Source: Bradyrhizobium sp. CCBAU 53338 (lineage in GTDB: Bacteria > Pseudomonadota > Alphaproteobacteria > Rhizobiales > Xanthobacteraceae). From it: 64,000 nt of DNA. A program made the position numbers and the translations under genes. Under the pieces are notes generated by a model. The model ran no database searches. It was not told the DNA's origin and was given only the letters and a program-made list of their open reading frames with translations. This document shows, piece by piece, positions 1 to 8,564 of this stretch (position 1 is the stretch's first letter; the number at the start of each line of letters is the position of its first letter). The stretch is taken from assembly GCF_015291665.1 (NCBI RefSeq), contig NZ_CP030048.1:5890001-5954000 (forward strand), in the 5' to 3' direction.

Positions 1-236
1 GCCCGCGCGGCGCTGTCGATCTCTATGACGAGATCGCGCGAGACGAGGTCGAACACCGCCTCGAACACGGCCTCCTTGGTCTTGAAGTGATGATAGACCG
101 CGCCCTTGGCGATGCCGGCGCCTTCGGCGATCTCGTCCATGGTGGTGGCGGCAAAGCCCTTCGCCCCGAACAGCCGCCGCGCCGCCGTCAGGATCGCCTC
201 GGTCGTTGCTGCGCGCCGCTCCGCCTGTTTTGCCAT
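1..236 (-). CDS. TetR/AcrR family transcriptional regulator (N-terminal part)
   Basis: About 78 N-terminal residues are visible; the C-terminus lies outside the window. The helix-turn-helix of TetR repressors is clear: LFGAKGFAATTMDEIAEGAG followed by KGAVYHHFKTKEAVF, at roughly residues 22-58. These proteins repress genes through a C-terminal ligand domain, which is not seen here, so the inducer cannot be guessed. The ATG at 236 is the natural start because it directly precedes the helical N-terminus. The gene diverges from the SnoaL-like gene starting at 455, and the palindromes at 408-435 in between are its likely operators. The family call is secure; the target assignment is inferred from position. 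Confidence 0.9.
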   Translation of the reverse strand, partial: MAKQAERRAATTEAILTAARRLFGAKGFAATTMDEIAEGAGIAKGAVYHHFKTKEAVFEAVFDLVSRDLVIEIDSAAR

Positions 237-298
237 GCCGTTCCTGTCTAGCGCAGATCGGGCCGCCGGCTCGCGTTGTGGAGACACCCCCACCCCAG

Positions 299-322
299 CC
301 CTCCCCCGCAAGCGGGAGAGGG
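299..322. repeat. GC-rich palindromic intergenic repeat
   Basis: The sequence CCCTCCCCCGC-AA-GCGGGAGAGGG forms a hairpin with one mismatch. It lies in a C-rich stretch typical of the short palindromic elements scattered between Bradyrhizobium and Rhodopseudomonas genes. Membership of a genome-wide repeat family is from general knowledge of these genomes; only the hairpin is seen here. Confidence 0.6.
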
Positions 323-390
323 AGTCGACCTTCTTCGCGGATGCAGCTCGATCTGATGCTGCTCTAATGGAATTCTCCGCAGGCGACCAG

Positions 391-435
391 TTGACTTTTC
401 GACTAGCGGTCGGTATTTACCGACCAACAGTCGGT
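391..435 (+). promoter_or_regulatory. Promoter with overlapping TetR-type operators
   Basis: A sigma70-like promoter is visible: TTGACT at 391-396, a 17-base spacer, and TATTTA at 414-419. A perfect 8-bp inverted repeat, GGTCGGTA-TT-TACCGACC (408-425), covers the -10 box. A second one, ACCGAC-N5-GTCGGT (419-435), overlaps it. The layout fits repression of the gene at 455, and probably autoregulation, by the divergent TetR protein. Confidence 0.7.
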
Positions 436-454
436 TTTACCCGTGAGGTGTGCC

Positions 455-820
455 ATGCCAAGCCGCGACGTCGTCGAAGCCTTTGCGCAGCGTCTGGAAG
501 CCGGGGATTTCGTCGGCGCGATCGAGCAATTCTATACGCCCGATGCCGCCACCTATGAGAACAACGCCGCGCCGATGGTTGGACGGGACAAGCTGGTGGC
601 AAAAGAGCGCGGCGTGCTCGCCGCCTTCGAGGAGGTCAAGGCGGTCCGCGTCGGGCCGAGCCTGATCGAGGGCGACAACGTCGCCTCGCGCTGGATCTTC
701 AGCTTCACCAACGCCGAAGGCGTCACGCGCAGGCTGGAGGAGATCGCCTGGCAGACCTGGCAGGGCGACAAGCTGATCGAGGAGCGGTTCTTTTACGACC
801 CGAAGCAGTTGGGGCAGTGA
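455..820 (+). CDS. SnoaL-like / nuclear transport factor 2-fold protein
   Basis: The 121-residue protein has the cone-shaped NTF2/SnoaL pattern. A helical start (VVEAFAQRLEAGDFVGAIEQFY) leads into YTPDAATYENN and G-x-D-K-L, and then beta strands with WQTWQGDKLIEERFFYDP. Such domains serve as small-molecule isomerases, hydrolases or ligand binders; no specific reaction can be assigned. The ATG at 455 is preferred over 443 because GAGGTG sits about 7 bases upstream. The gene lies behind an operator-covered promoter, so it is probably induced when the neighbouring TetR protein binds a ligand. Confidence 0.8.
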   Translation: MPSRDVVEAFAQRLEAGDFVGAIEQFYTPDAATYENNAAPMVGRDKLVAKERGVLAAFEEVKAVRVGPSLIEGDNVASRWIFSFTNAEGVTRRLEEIAWQTWQGDKLIEERFFYDPKQLGQ

Positions 821-1137
821 CGACGTCTCCCGAACACAGGTGTCATCGCCAGGCTTGCGGTCTTCGCTGAAGCTTCGCCGGCCGCGGCGTACTGGATGCC
901 CCGGTCAAAGCCGGAGCATGACAGCGGAGTTCGTGGCGAACTGGCGCAACTATTGCGCTGTTACAGCCGCGACGCGGCGCGCCGCATTTGTATCGATTTG
1001 TTATGGATATCGGCGATCGGACACGCAGAAGTGGTAACGGAGCCCGCCGCAAGCGTGGATAATTCATAGTTCGTCAAAGGTTTGCGGCGAATTCTCCTGA
1101 CCAGGCCGGACAAACGGCTCATGCTGCAGGCTCTGGA
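821..1137. repeat. Intergenic region with Bradyrhizobium-type palindromic repeat
   Basis: This 317-base gap holds no convincing gene. At about 888-924 it contains GCGTACTGGAT followed by an imperfect hairpin (GCCCCGG-TCAAA-GCCGGAGC) and ATGACA. The same GCGTACTGGAT-hairpin-TGACA layout recurs at 6108-6142, so both are copies of one dispersed repeat. The rest (925-1137) shows nothing recognisable and must carry the promoter of the gene at 1138. Confidence 0.55.
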
Positions 1138-3099
1138 ATGCGGACTCACCTGACCAATCATGTCGCACGGCTGTTCGCCGGCGATCTGTCAGCCTTTGGC
1201 GGTCCCGCAACCGACGAAACCGTTGCAGGTCACATCCGCGCTGAACAGATGTCGCTGGTGCTCGGCTATTCGGTCGGCATCATGCTGGCCAATGCCTGCA
1301 ATGCCGCGGTGCTCGCGATTGCGCTGTGGCAATCGCCCGACCGGACCGTCGCGGTGGTCTGGGCGATCGCCGTGGCCGGCGCCGCGATCGCGTTCGGCGT
1401 GCAATCCCATGCCTCGCGCAGGATCACCAAGCCGCAATTCGTCTCCCGCCGGGCGATACATCGGCTGGTGCGCAACGCGTTCGTGCTCGGCACCGCCTGG
1501 GGCATCGTCCCCGTCGCCTTCTTCGCGGACGCATCCACCGGCGGCCAGCTCGTCATCACCTGCCTCTGCTCGGGCATGCTGGCCGGCGGCGCGCTCGCCT
1601 TCGCCACCATCCCGATCGCCGCCATCGCCTTCACCGCCCCCATCTTCGTCGGCATCGCAATTTGCCTCAGCAGAAACGGCGATCTCGCCTTCCTGCTGAT
1701 CGCCTTCCTCGTCGTGGTCTATGGCAGCGTGCTGTTGCGCGGCGTGTTCGTCAATTCGATCACCTTCGCGCGGCGCGTGATGCGGCAGATCGACGCCGAG
1801 CGCACGGTGCGGCAGGATCCACTGACGCAGCTGCCCAACCGCATCGCCTTCAACGAAACGCTCGACGCAGCGCTGAAACGCCTTGCCCTCTCAGGCGAGG
1901 AATTCGCGGTGCTGCTGCTCGACCTCGACCGCTTCAAGGAGGTCAACGACCGCTTCGGCCACCCCGCCGGCGACGAATTTCTGGTCCAGGTCGCAAGCCG
2001 CCTGCAACGCTGCACCCGCGCGGCCGAGCATGTCGCGCGGATCGGCGGCGACGAGTTCGCGCTGGTGATGGCCAACCTGACGCGGCCCGAAGATGCACTC
2101 GGGATCGCCGAGCGCTTCGTCGCGGCCTTCAACGAACCGTTCCTGATCGAAGGCTGCGAGATTGTTGGCGCGACCAGCGTCGGCATCGTGCTGGCGCCGC
2201 GCGACGGCAACGCGCCGCTCGACATCATGAAGAATGCCGACGCCGCGCTGTATCGCGCCAAGAAGGCCGGCCCCGGCACGATCTGCTTCTTCGAGGAGGC
2301 CGACGACAGGGTCTCGCGCGACCGCAAGGCGCTCCAGGCGGATCTCGCCGGCGCCGTCGCGCGCGACGAGCTGTTTCTGGTGTTCCAACCCTTCCTCGAT
2401 CTCGATGCAAACCGCATCACCGGTTTCGAGGCGCTGCTGCGCTGGCAGCACCCCTCGCGCGGGCTGGTGCCACCGAGCGAGTTCATCCCGATCGCCGAGG
2501 AAAGCGGACTGATCCACGAGATCGGCGAATGGGTGATCAGGCGCGCCTGCGCGACGCTGACGGAGTGGCCGGAGGACATCCGCGTCGCCGTGAATTTCTC
2601 GGCGGCGCAGTTTCACAACGCGAGCATTCTCCAGACCATCGTGCAGGCTCTGGCCGACGCCAAGGTCGCGCCTGACAGGCTCGAGATCGAGATCACGGAA
2701 TCGATGCTGCTGTCGAAATACGGTTCGGCCGCCTCGATCCTCAATGCGCTGCTGGAGCTGGGAGCCACCGTGGCGCTGGATGATTTCGGCACCGGCTTCT
2801 CGTCGCTGACTTACCTGCGCAAGCTGCCGTTCAGCCGCATCAAGATCGACCAGTCCTTCATCCGCGACATGCTGGTGCAGCCGGACTGCGCGGCGATCGT
2901 GAAATCGGTGATCTCGCTGGCGCGCGACCTCAACATCGGCGTGGTCGCCGAAGGCGTCGAGACCGCCGACCAGCTCGACTATCTCCGCCAGTTCAGTTGC
3001 GACGAAGTGCAGGGCTACCTGATCGGCCGGCCGGTGTCGGCGGACGCCGTGCAGGCGATGCTGGGCTCGAAGAAGCTGAGGGCGATTTTCGCGGCGTAA
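1138..3099 (+). CDS. Membrane GGDEF-EAL cyclic-di-GMP signalling protein
   Basis: The 653-residue protein has a hydrophobic N-terminal region (about residues 35-215, several membrane segments), then a GGDEF domain with an intact GGDEF at 303-307, then an EAL domain. The EAL half keeps EALLRW (431), EITES, DDFGTG, KIDQSFI and AEGVET, so phosphodiesterase activity is likely. The GGDEF core is also intact. The residues where the inhibitory RxxD site would lie, five positions before GGDEF, read RAAE, so product inhibition may be weak. It probably sits in the inner membrane and adjusts c-di-GMP. It is a single gene between unrelated neighbours, and which activity dominates is unknown. Confidence 0.93.
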   Translation: MRTHLTNHVARLFAGDLSAFGGPATDETVAGHIRAEQMSLVLGYSVGIMLANACNAAVLAIALWQSPDRTVAVVWAIAVAGAAIAFGVQSHASRRITKPQFVSRRAIHRLVRNAFVLGTAWGIVPVAFFADASTGGQLVITCLCSGMLAGGALAFATIPIAAIAFTAPIFVGIAICLSRNGDLAFLLIAFLVVVYGSVLLRGVFVNSITFARRVMRQIDAERTVRQDPLTQLPNRIAFNETLDAALKRLALSGEEFAVLLLDLDRFKEVNDRFGHPAGDEFLVQVASRLQRCTRAAEHVARIGGDEFALVMANLTRPEDALGIAERFVAAFNEPFLIEGCEIVGATSVGIVLAPRDGNAPLDIMKNADAALYRAKKAGPGTICFFEEADDRVSRDRKALQADLAGAVARDELFLVFQPFLDLDANRITGFEALLRWQHPSRGLVPPSEFIPIAEESGLIHEIGEWVIRRACATLTEWPEDIRVAVNFSAAQFHNASILQTIVQALADAKVAPDRLEIEITESMLLSKYGSAASILNALLELGATVALDDFGTGFSSLTYLRKLPFSRIKIDQSFIRDMLVQPDCAAIVKSVISLARDLNIGVVAEGVETADQLDYLRQFSCDEVQGYLIGRPVSADAVQAMLGSKKLRAIFAA

Positions 3100-3105
3100 C
3101 CGCCC

Positions 3106-4086
3106 TCAAACCGCATCCGCCCGCAGCAGCGTGTCCACCGTGATGGTGCCCCGCGCGCGCGAGACGCAGGCGCAGATCTTCGCGTTGCTTTGCTTCTGAT
3201 GGTCGCTGAAGAAGACGTCGCGATGGTCGATCTCGCCGTCGACGGCGACGACGTCGATGGCGCAGAGGCCGCACTCGCCGCGCTTGCAGTCGGATATCAC
3301 TTCGAAGCCGCTGGCGTTGAGCACGTCGAGCATCGATCGCTCGCGCGGGATTTCGAGCTCGACATTGGAATCCTTCAGACGCACGCGAAAGGTTTCGGTC
3401 GGCAACGTGCCGCTGGAGCCGAAGGTCTCGTAGCGGAGATCGGCGAGCGGATGGCCGGCGCCGATCCAGGCGTGGCGGGCGGCATCGAGCATGCGCATCG
3501 GGCCGCAGAACAGCGTCAGCGCGCCCTGCGGCAGGGAGGCGAACAGACGATCGAGATCGAGCCGCTTGCCTTCATCGCTGGCATGAACGACCAGGCGGTC
3601 GCCGAGCATCGCAGTGAGATCGTCGAGATAGGCGGCGTCTGCACGACTGCGCACCGCATAGTGCAACGTAACATCCGCGCCACGGCGCGCCAGCGCCTGC
3701 GCGGCGCCGAGGATCGGCGTGATGCCGATGCCGCCGGCGATCAGGCAATAGTTTTCACGGGCCCAGTCGACGGCGACGAGCGAGGCCGGCCGGGTGATGT
3801 CGAGCCGCGCGCCCGGCGCGAGCTGCCACATGTAGCGCGAGCCGCCGCGGGAATCGTCGGCCCGGCGCACCGCGATCCGAAAGCCGCGTGGCGAGGCTTC
3901 GCCGACGAGCGAATAAGAGCGCGTCTCGGGCAGGCCGTCGATGGTGACGCTGACATTGATGTGGCTGCCGACCTGATAGGCCGCACCGTCGAACTGGTCG
4001 GGCTTGATCAGGAATTCGCGGATGCCGGGCGACAGATCGCGCGTGGAGACGAGCGTTGCGGGAATCCAGGTTTCGATGAAGCGCAT
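3106..4086 (-). CDS. vanB: Rieske O-demethylase reductase component (VanB-like)
   Basis: The 326-residue protein has the phthalate-dioxygenase-reductase layout. An FMN-binding barrel contains ETRSYSL (about residues 55-61). An NAD domain with AGGIGITPIL follows, and then a C-terminal plant-type [2Fe-2S] ferredoxin with CKRGECGLC and a distal Cys in KICACVSR. It would pass electrons from NAD(P)H to the oxygenase encoded at 4861-5910. The start lies 7 bases past the stop of the GntR gene, so the three genes form one operon. The family is certain; vanillate as substrate is inferred from similarity of the pair to VanAB, and other methoxy-aromatic substrates are possible. Confidence 0.85.
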   Translation of the reverse strand: MRFIETWIPATLVSTRDLSPGIREFLIKPDQFDGAAYQVGSHINVSVTIDGLPETRSYSLVGEASPRGFRIAVRRADDSRGGSRYMWQLAPGARLDITRPASLVAVDWARENYCLIAGGIGITPILGAAQALARRGADVTLHYAVRSRADAAYLDDLTAMLGDRLVVHASDEGKRLDLDRLFASLPQGALTLFCGPMRMLDAARHAWIGAGHPLADLRYETFGSSGTLPTETFRVRLKDSNVELEIPRERSMLDVLNASGFEVISDCKRGECGLCAIDVVAVDGEIDHRDVFFSDHQKQSNAKICACVSRARGTITVDTLLRADAV

Positions 4087-4093
4087 GATGCCC

Positions 4094-4855
4094 TCAATCG
4101 GTTGCGGTCTTGATCAGCGCGAGCGCCGGCAAGAGGTCGAGATGGGTCCGGTTGCGGAGCGCAAGGCGCAGGTTTCGCACCGCGAGCCGCGCATGCTCGC
4201 GCATGACGGCTTCGGCGCGCGCGCCCTCGCGGTTCTCGATGGCGTCGATCACGACGCGGTGGTGCTCCTGTCCGATGATCAGGATCTGCTGCGCCTCGGG
4301 CAACGCCGACTGCGCCATCACGAAACCGCTGGGCGAGGCGAACGGAAGCGCGGAGGCGCGGTCGATCTGCCGGATCAAGGGCGGACTGCGCGATAGTTCG
4401 GTCAGCAGCGCATGGAAGCGTGCGTTCAGGGTGACATAGGCAGAGAAGGCGTCGACCGAGATCGGCACCTGGCGCAGGAGATCGTCGATCGCGAGATGGC
4501 ATTCCTTCAGCGGCTCGAGCTCCCGCGCGGAGACGCCGCGCTCGGCGGCAAAGCGCGCGGCCAGCCCCTCGAGCGTGCCGCGCAACTCGATCGAGTCCAA
4601 GATGTCGCGCTCGGAAAACGCCTTGACCATGAAACCGCCGGAAGGAATCGCCTCCAGCAGCCCCTCCTCCTCCAGCCGCACCAGCGCCATGCGCACCGGC
4701 GTGCGCGAGGCGCCGGTGGTCTCCACCGCCTGAAGCTCGGAGATGCGCTCGCCCGGCCGCAGGCTGCCCGACAGGATCTGGTCGCGCAGCGCGAGCTGAG
4801 CCTTCACGGTCTGCGAGACGGAGCGGTCGACCTCGCGCTCGGGAGCTGCTTTCAC
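4094..4855 (-). CDS. GntR/FadR-family transcriptional regulator
   Basis: The 253-residue protein carries an N-terminal winged helix (LRDQILSGSLRPGERISE, then SRTPVRMALVRLEEEGLL at about residues 20-65). A helical FCD ligand domain follows, containing ARFHALL and EHHRVVIDAIENREGARAEAVMREH with its metal- or ligand-binding His residues. A GTG start at 4855 is chosen because GGAG lies 8 bases upstream and it begins just after the oxygenase stop codon (4861-4863). The gene sits between oxygenase and reductase genes, so it probably controls this operon in response to the aromatic substrate. Candidate operators are the TGTATACA sites at 5942 and 6015. Confidence 0.9.
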   Translation of the reverse strand: MKAAPEREVDRSVSQTVKAQLALRDQILSGSLRPGERISELQAVETTGASRTPVRMALVRLEEEGLLEAIPSGGFMVKAFSERDILDSIELRGTLEGLAARFAAERGVSARELEPLKECHLAIDDLLRQVPISVDAFSAYVTLNARFHALLTELSRSPPLIRQIDRASALPFASPSGFVMAQSALPEAQQILIIGQEHHRVVIDAIENREGARAEAVMREHARLAVRNLRLALRNRTHLDLLPALALIKTATD

Positions 4856-4860
4856 TTGGG

Positions 4861-5910
4861 CTACTCCGCGGCCTGGAGATGCGTCGGCGGATTTTCCTTG
4901 GCGACCATCCTGTCGATCAGCTTGCGCGTCCACATCGCACCGGCGTCGATGTTGAGATTGTAGAAGATGCGGTCGGGGTTCTCGTCCATCGCGCGCTGCT
5001 GCGCTTCCAGGATCAGCTCGTCCTCGCGGAAGATGCCGGAGACGCCCTCGCGGATCTCGGTGGTGATGCGCTGCTCGCCGATCTGGTAATTGCGCACGAA
5101 CGCCCAGAAATAGTGGCAGGTTTTCTCGGTCTCGGGCGTGATGGTGTTGAGCACGAAGCCGTTGACGCCCTGCGAGCGGTCGCCTTCCGGCGCGCCGGTG
5201 CCGGTCGGCGCCACGCCGACGTCGATGGCGATGGTGCACGGCGCCTCGAAGCGGATGATCTGCCAGCGGTCGACGAGGCCGGGCTTGCCGAGCTGCTTGG
5301 CCCAGAACGGCGGCGCCTCGATGCCGCGCATCCAGCGCGTCACGGTGACAGTCTTCTCGCCATGGGTGACGTCGAACGGCGCTTCCGCCACAGCGTCATT
5401 GCCGATGGAGGAGCCGTGCACGAAAGTCTCGTGGGTGAGGTCCATGAGATTGTCGAGCACGAGGCGATAGTCGCAATTCACACGAATGGTCTTGCCGTCG
5501 CCGGCCCAGGCCGGATCGTGATTCCAGTGCATGTCGGGCACGAGCGCGGGGTCGGCGAGCGCGGGGTCGCCCATCCAGAGCCAGATGTAGCGATGGCGTT
5601 CGACCACGGGATAGGCGCGCACGCAGGCCGACGGGTTGATTGTCTCCTGCGAGGGCATGAAGGTGCAGCGCCCTTGCGCATTGTATTTCAGGCCGTGATA
5701 GCCGCAGACGACGGTGTCGCCTTCGAGCCGGCCCTTGGACAGCGGCACCAGGCGGTGCCAGCAGGCATCCTCCAGCGCAGCCACCGAACCGTCGGCCTTG
5801 CGGTACATCACGATGTGCTTGCCGCAGATCGTCCGCGGCAGCAGCGCCGGCTTCACCTCCGCGTCCCAGGCGGCAGCGTACCAGGCGTTCATGGGGAAGG
5901 GTTTTGTCAC
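4861..5910 (-). CDS. vanA: Rieske non-heme iron oxygenase (VanA/DdmC-like O-demethylase)
   Basis: The 349-residue oxygenase subunit begins with NAWYAAAWDAEV. Its Rieske cluster is C-W-H near residue 50, paired with CGYHG about 18 residues on. The catalytic domain keeps the DNLMDLTHETFVH mononuclear-iron motif and HYFWAFVRN near the end. Family members demethylate methoxy-aromatics such as vanillate or dicamba using electrons from a VanB-type reductase, present here at 3106. The Rieske loop reads CWHRL rather than the usual CPHR, so the substrate may differ from vanillate. This is the first gene of the operon and lies behind two putative GntR operators. Confidence 0.85.
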   Translation of the reverse strand: MTKPFPMNAWYAAAWDAEVKPALLPRTICGKHIVMYRKADGSVAALEDACWHRLVPLSKGRLEGDTVVCGYHGLKYNAQGRCTFMPSQETINPSACVRAYPVVERHRYIWLWMGDPALADPALVPDMHWNHDPAWAGDGKTIRVNCDYRLVLDNLMDLTHETFVHGSSIGNDAVAEAPFDVTHGEKTVTVTRWMRGIEAPPFWAKQLGKPGLVDRWQIIRFEAPCTIAIDVGVAPTGTGAPEGDRSQGVNGFVLNTITPETEKTCHYFWAFVRNYQIGEQRITTEIREGVSGIFREDELILEAQQRAMDENPDRIFYNLNIDAGAMWTRKLIDRMVAKENPPTHLQAAE

Positions 5911-5930
5911 GGGCGATCTCCCAAGGCTTA

Positions 5931-6022
5931 TGTATGCGTTGTGTATACAATAGCCGAGGGATAGAATCGTTCAAGGCCAAAAATGGCGTACTGAAATACC
6001 TATATCAGATGTTATGTATACA
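5931..6022. promoter_or_regulatory. Paired TGTATACA operators upstream of the oxygenase operon
   Basis: Two exact TGTATACA palindromes lie at 5942-5949 (within TTGTGTATACAATA) and 6015-6022 (within TTATGTATACAGG). Their centres are 73 bases apart, about seven helical turns. A degenerate copy, TGTATGCG, is at 5931-5938. FadR-type GntR proteins bind such AT-rich palindromes, so these are likely sites for the regulator encoded inside the operon. Looping repression is possible but inferred. Confidence 0.6.
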
Positions 6023-6035
6023 GGCTTAAGGCAGG

Positions 6036-6142
6036 TGGTCATTCCCCGCGAAAGCGGGGAATCCAGTATTCCGCGGCGGTCATTAGTTCGCGCAACTTCC
6101 GTCACGGCGTACTGGATCACCCGCTTTCGCGGGTGATGACAC
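6036..6142. repeat. Composite palindromic repeat with two hairpins
   Basis: Two hairpins occur here: ATTCCCCGCGAAAGCGGGGAAT (6041-6062, shown with its AA loop) and ATCACCCGC-TTTC-GCGGGTGAT (6116-6137). They are joined by a spacer holding GGCGTACTGGAT. The outer half shares its core with the element near 888-924. It lies between the divergent oxygenase promoter region and the 3' end of pgm, where it may act as a terminator or is simply a dispersed repeat. Confidence 0.65.
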
Positions 6143-6162
6143 CTGTTGATATGGCGGACGCC

Positions 6163-7809
6163 CTACGCCCCGAACACCTTCTTCAACCCCGCCTGGGCCT
6201 CTTCCTGAATCCGCTTCAGATGCTCGGTGCTGCGGAAGCTTTCGGCGTAGATCTTGTACACATCCTCGGTGCCCGACGGCCGCGCAGCGAACCAGCCGTA
6301 ATCGGTTTCGACCTTGATGCCGCCGAACGACTGGCCGTTTCCGGGGGCCTTGCTCAGCGTCGCGCGAACGGGATCGCCGGCGAGATCCTTCAGGCCGAGT
6401 TGCTCGGGCGTGACGGACTTCAGGATGTTCTTCTGCGGTCCGGTCGCGGCGACGTCGATGCGCGCGTAGTGCGGCACGCCGAGCTCGGCGGTGAGATCAT
6501 TGAACAGTTGGCTCGGATCGCGGCCGGTCCTGGCCATGATCTCGGCAGCGAGCAGGCCGAGGATGATGCCGTCCTTGTCGGTGGTCCACACCGTGCCGTC
6601 GCGGCGCAGGAACGAGGCCCCTGCACTCTCCTCGCCGCCGAAGCCGAAGCCGCCCGTGAGGAGGCCGTCGACGAACCATTTGAAGCCGACCGGCGTCTCC
6701 ACCAGCTTGCGGCCGAGCTTCCTGGCGACACGGTCGATGATCGAGCTCGACACCACGGTCTTGCCGATCGCGGCGTCCCTGCCCCAGTTCGGGCGGTGCG
6801 CGAACAGATAGGAGATCGCGGTTGCCAGATAGTGGTTCGGGTTCATCAACCCGCCGGTGCGGGTGACGATGCCGTGACGGTCGGCGTCGGTATCGTTGGC
6901 GAAGGCGACGTCGAAGCGGTCGCGCATCGCGATCAGGCTCGCCATCGCGTAGGGCGAGGAGCAGTCCATGCGGATCTTGCCGTCCCAGTCGACAGTCATG
7001 AAGCGGAAGGTCGGATCGATCGCCTCGTTCACCACGGTCGCCTCGAGGCCGTAGCGTTCGATGATCGGATGCCAGTAGTGCACGGCCGCGCCGCCGAGCG
7101 GATCGATGCCGATATTGATGCCGGCGGATCTGACGAGTTCGAGATCGACGACGTTGCCGAGATCGGCGACATAAGGCGTGATGTAGTCGTAGGCGTGGAC
7201 CGTCGAGGATTTCAGCGCCTTGGCGTAGTCGATGCGCTTCACGCCCTCGAGGCCATCGGCGAGATAGGCGTTGGCGCGCTTCTCGACGACGCCCGTGACG
7301 TCGGTGTCGGCCGGGCCGCCGTGCGGAGGATTGTATTTGTAGCCGCCGTCTTCAGGCGGATTGTGCGAGGGCGTGACGACGACGCCGTCCGCAAGGCCCG
7401 AGGTGCGGCCCTTGTTGTAGGTCAGGATCGCATGCGAGATCACGGGCGTCGGCGTGTAGCCGTGATCCTTGTCGATCATGATGTCGACGCCGTTGGCCGC
7501 GAACACCTCTACCGCGCTCGCGAGCGCCGGCTCGGCCAGCGCATGGGTGTCGATGCCGATGAAGAGCGGGCCGGTCAGTCCCTTCTCTTTCCTGTAGTCG
7601 CAGATGGCCTGCGTGGTCGCGAGGATATGGCCCTCGTTGAAGCTGCTCTTCAGCGAGGTGCCGCGATGGCCGGAGGTTCCGAACGCCACCCGCTGAGCCG
7701 GATCGGCCGGATCGGGCCGGTTGGCGAAATAGGCAGTGACCAGCCGTGGCACGTTGGCGAGCGCGCCTGGTGCAACCGGCTTGCCCGCCGCGGGATCAAC
7801 TTCTGCCAT
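6163..7809 (-). CDS. pgm: Phosphoglucomutase (alpha-D-glucose phosphate specific)
   Basis: The 548-residue enzyme interconverts glucose-1-phosphate and glucose-6-phosphate. It matches bacterial Pgm in length and motifs: FGTSGHRG near the N-terminus, the active-site phosphoserine loop VVTPSHNPP, the metal loop [15 protein letters not shown] with the sugar-binding GGEESAG, and RPSGTED near the end. The ATG at 7809 is chosen because GAGGAG lies 6 bases upstream; an in-frame start further out (7851) lacks one. It supplies glucose-1-phosphate to RmlA and, through UDP-glucose, to Ugd in the polysaccharide locus beginning 5 kb away, although it is not in that transcription unit. Confidence 0.97.
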   Translation of the reverse strand: MAEVDPAAGKPVAPGALANVPRLVTAYFANRPDPADPAQRVAFGTSGHRGTSLKSSFNEGHILATTQAICDYRKEKGLTGPLFIGIDTHALAEPALASAVEVFAANGVDIMIDKDHGYTPTPVISHAILTYNKGRTSGLADGVVVTPSHNPPEDGGYKYNPPHGGPADTDVTGVVEKRANAYLADGLEGVKRIDYAKALKSSTVHAYDYITPYVADLGNVVDLELVRSAGINIGIDPLGGAAVHYWHPIIERYGLEATVVNEAIDPTFRFMTVDWDGKIRMDCSSPYAMASLIAMRDRFDVAFANDTDADRHGIVTRTGGLMNPNHYLATAISYLFAHRPNWGRDAAIGKTVVSSSIIDRVARKLGRKLVETPVGFKWFVDGLLTGGFGFGGEESAGASFLRRDGTVWTTDKDGIILGLLAAEIMARTGRDPSQLFNDLTAELGVPHYARIDVAATGPQKNILKSVTPEQLGLKDLAGDPVRATLSKAPGNGQSFGGIKVETDYGWFAARPSGTEDVYKIYAESFRSTEHLKRIQEEAQAGLKKVFGA

Positions 7810-8102
7810 TGCAACTCCTCTGTACCTCAAGACGACAGTTCGAAGCACCATACCATCGGCCGACCGATCGCCAAGCCGGCTGCCGGACCGATGTCACGTT
7901 CCGGTCACGATCAACCGACAACGCCAGCCGGTGCCGGATGATCCACGACGACCGCATGGCGCTCTCGTACTTTGGTCCCGGATCAGGGTTGATACAGGAC
8001 AAAGACGCCGTAGCACGGTGCGGGGCACGCTCATCGCCGTTTGATCAAGAAACGCCGGAGCTTGCGGCAATCGCCGCATATCCCACAGGGGGTGAATTCA
8101 AG

Positions 8103-8471
8103 ATGACTGGACGTCTGATCTTCGTGCTCATGCTGGGTTTGGCCACGTCGCCCGCCGTCGCAGAAGGCGATGCAGCCGCGGGCAAGACCATCTTCCAGCG
8201 CACCTGCGAGAACTGCCACGCCACGGTGATCGGAGTGAACAAGATCGGCCCGAGCCTCTGGAACGTCGTCGGCCGCACGCCCGCCACTATCCCGGACTTT
8301 GCGTACTCCGACGCCATGAAGGCCAACAAGCAGACCTGGACCCCGACGACGCTGGACGCCTATCTCGCCGATCCTCGTGGCGACGTCCACGGCGTCAAGA
8401 TGTTCTTCAGGGGGTTGCCGAGTCCCGGGGATCGATCCGACGTCATCACTTATCTTCAGACGCTGAAGTAA
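8103..8471 (+). CDS. Secreted c-type cytochrome (class I, c2-like)
   Basis: The 122-residue precursor has a signal peptide (MTGRLIFVLMLGLATSPAVA) and a single haem site CENCH (Cys35, Cys38, His39). The pattern GPSLWNVVGR is typical of class I cytochromes, and the likely axial Met is Met100 in GVKMFF. It would carry electrons in the periplasm. The ATG at 8103 follows AGGGGGTG closely and begins the signal peptide. No oxidase or dehydrogenase gene is adjacent, so the partner is unknown. The 293 bases upstream (7810-8102) show no other gene. Confidence 0.92.
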   Translation: MTGRLIFVLMLGLATSPAVAEGDAAAGKTIFQRTCENCHATVIGVNKIGPSLWNVVGRTPATIPDFAYSDAMKANKQTWTPTTLDAYLADPRGDVHGVKMFFRGLPSPGDRSDVITYLQTLK

Positions 8472-8564
8472 AGGATCGGGACGGACGCCAGATCCGCCCA
8501 ATGCCACGTTCGCGGGCTCGCGCGATTCTGCTATGATTCTGGCGGCCAGGGAGAACCGACCGCC

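Noticed and set aside
4879..5964. Long plus-strand frame (361 residues) opposite the Rieske oxygenase gene
   Set aside because: Long antisense frames are expected in high-GC coding DNA. The product has no family motifs, whereas the minus strand encodes a clear Rieske oxygenase.
6133..7941. Plus-strand frame of 602 residues opposite pgm
   Set aside because: It is the antisense reflection of the phosphoglucomutase gene; composition is Arg/Asp/Val-rich without motifs.
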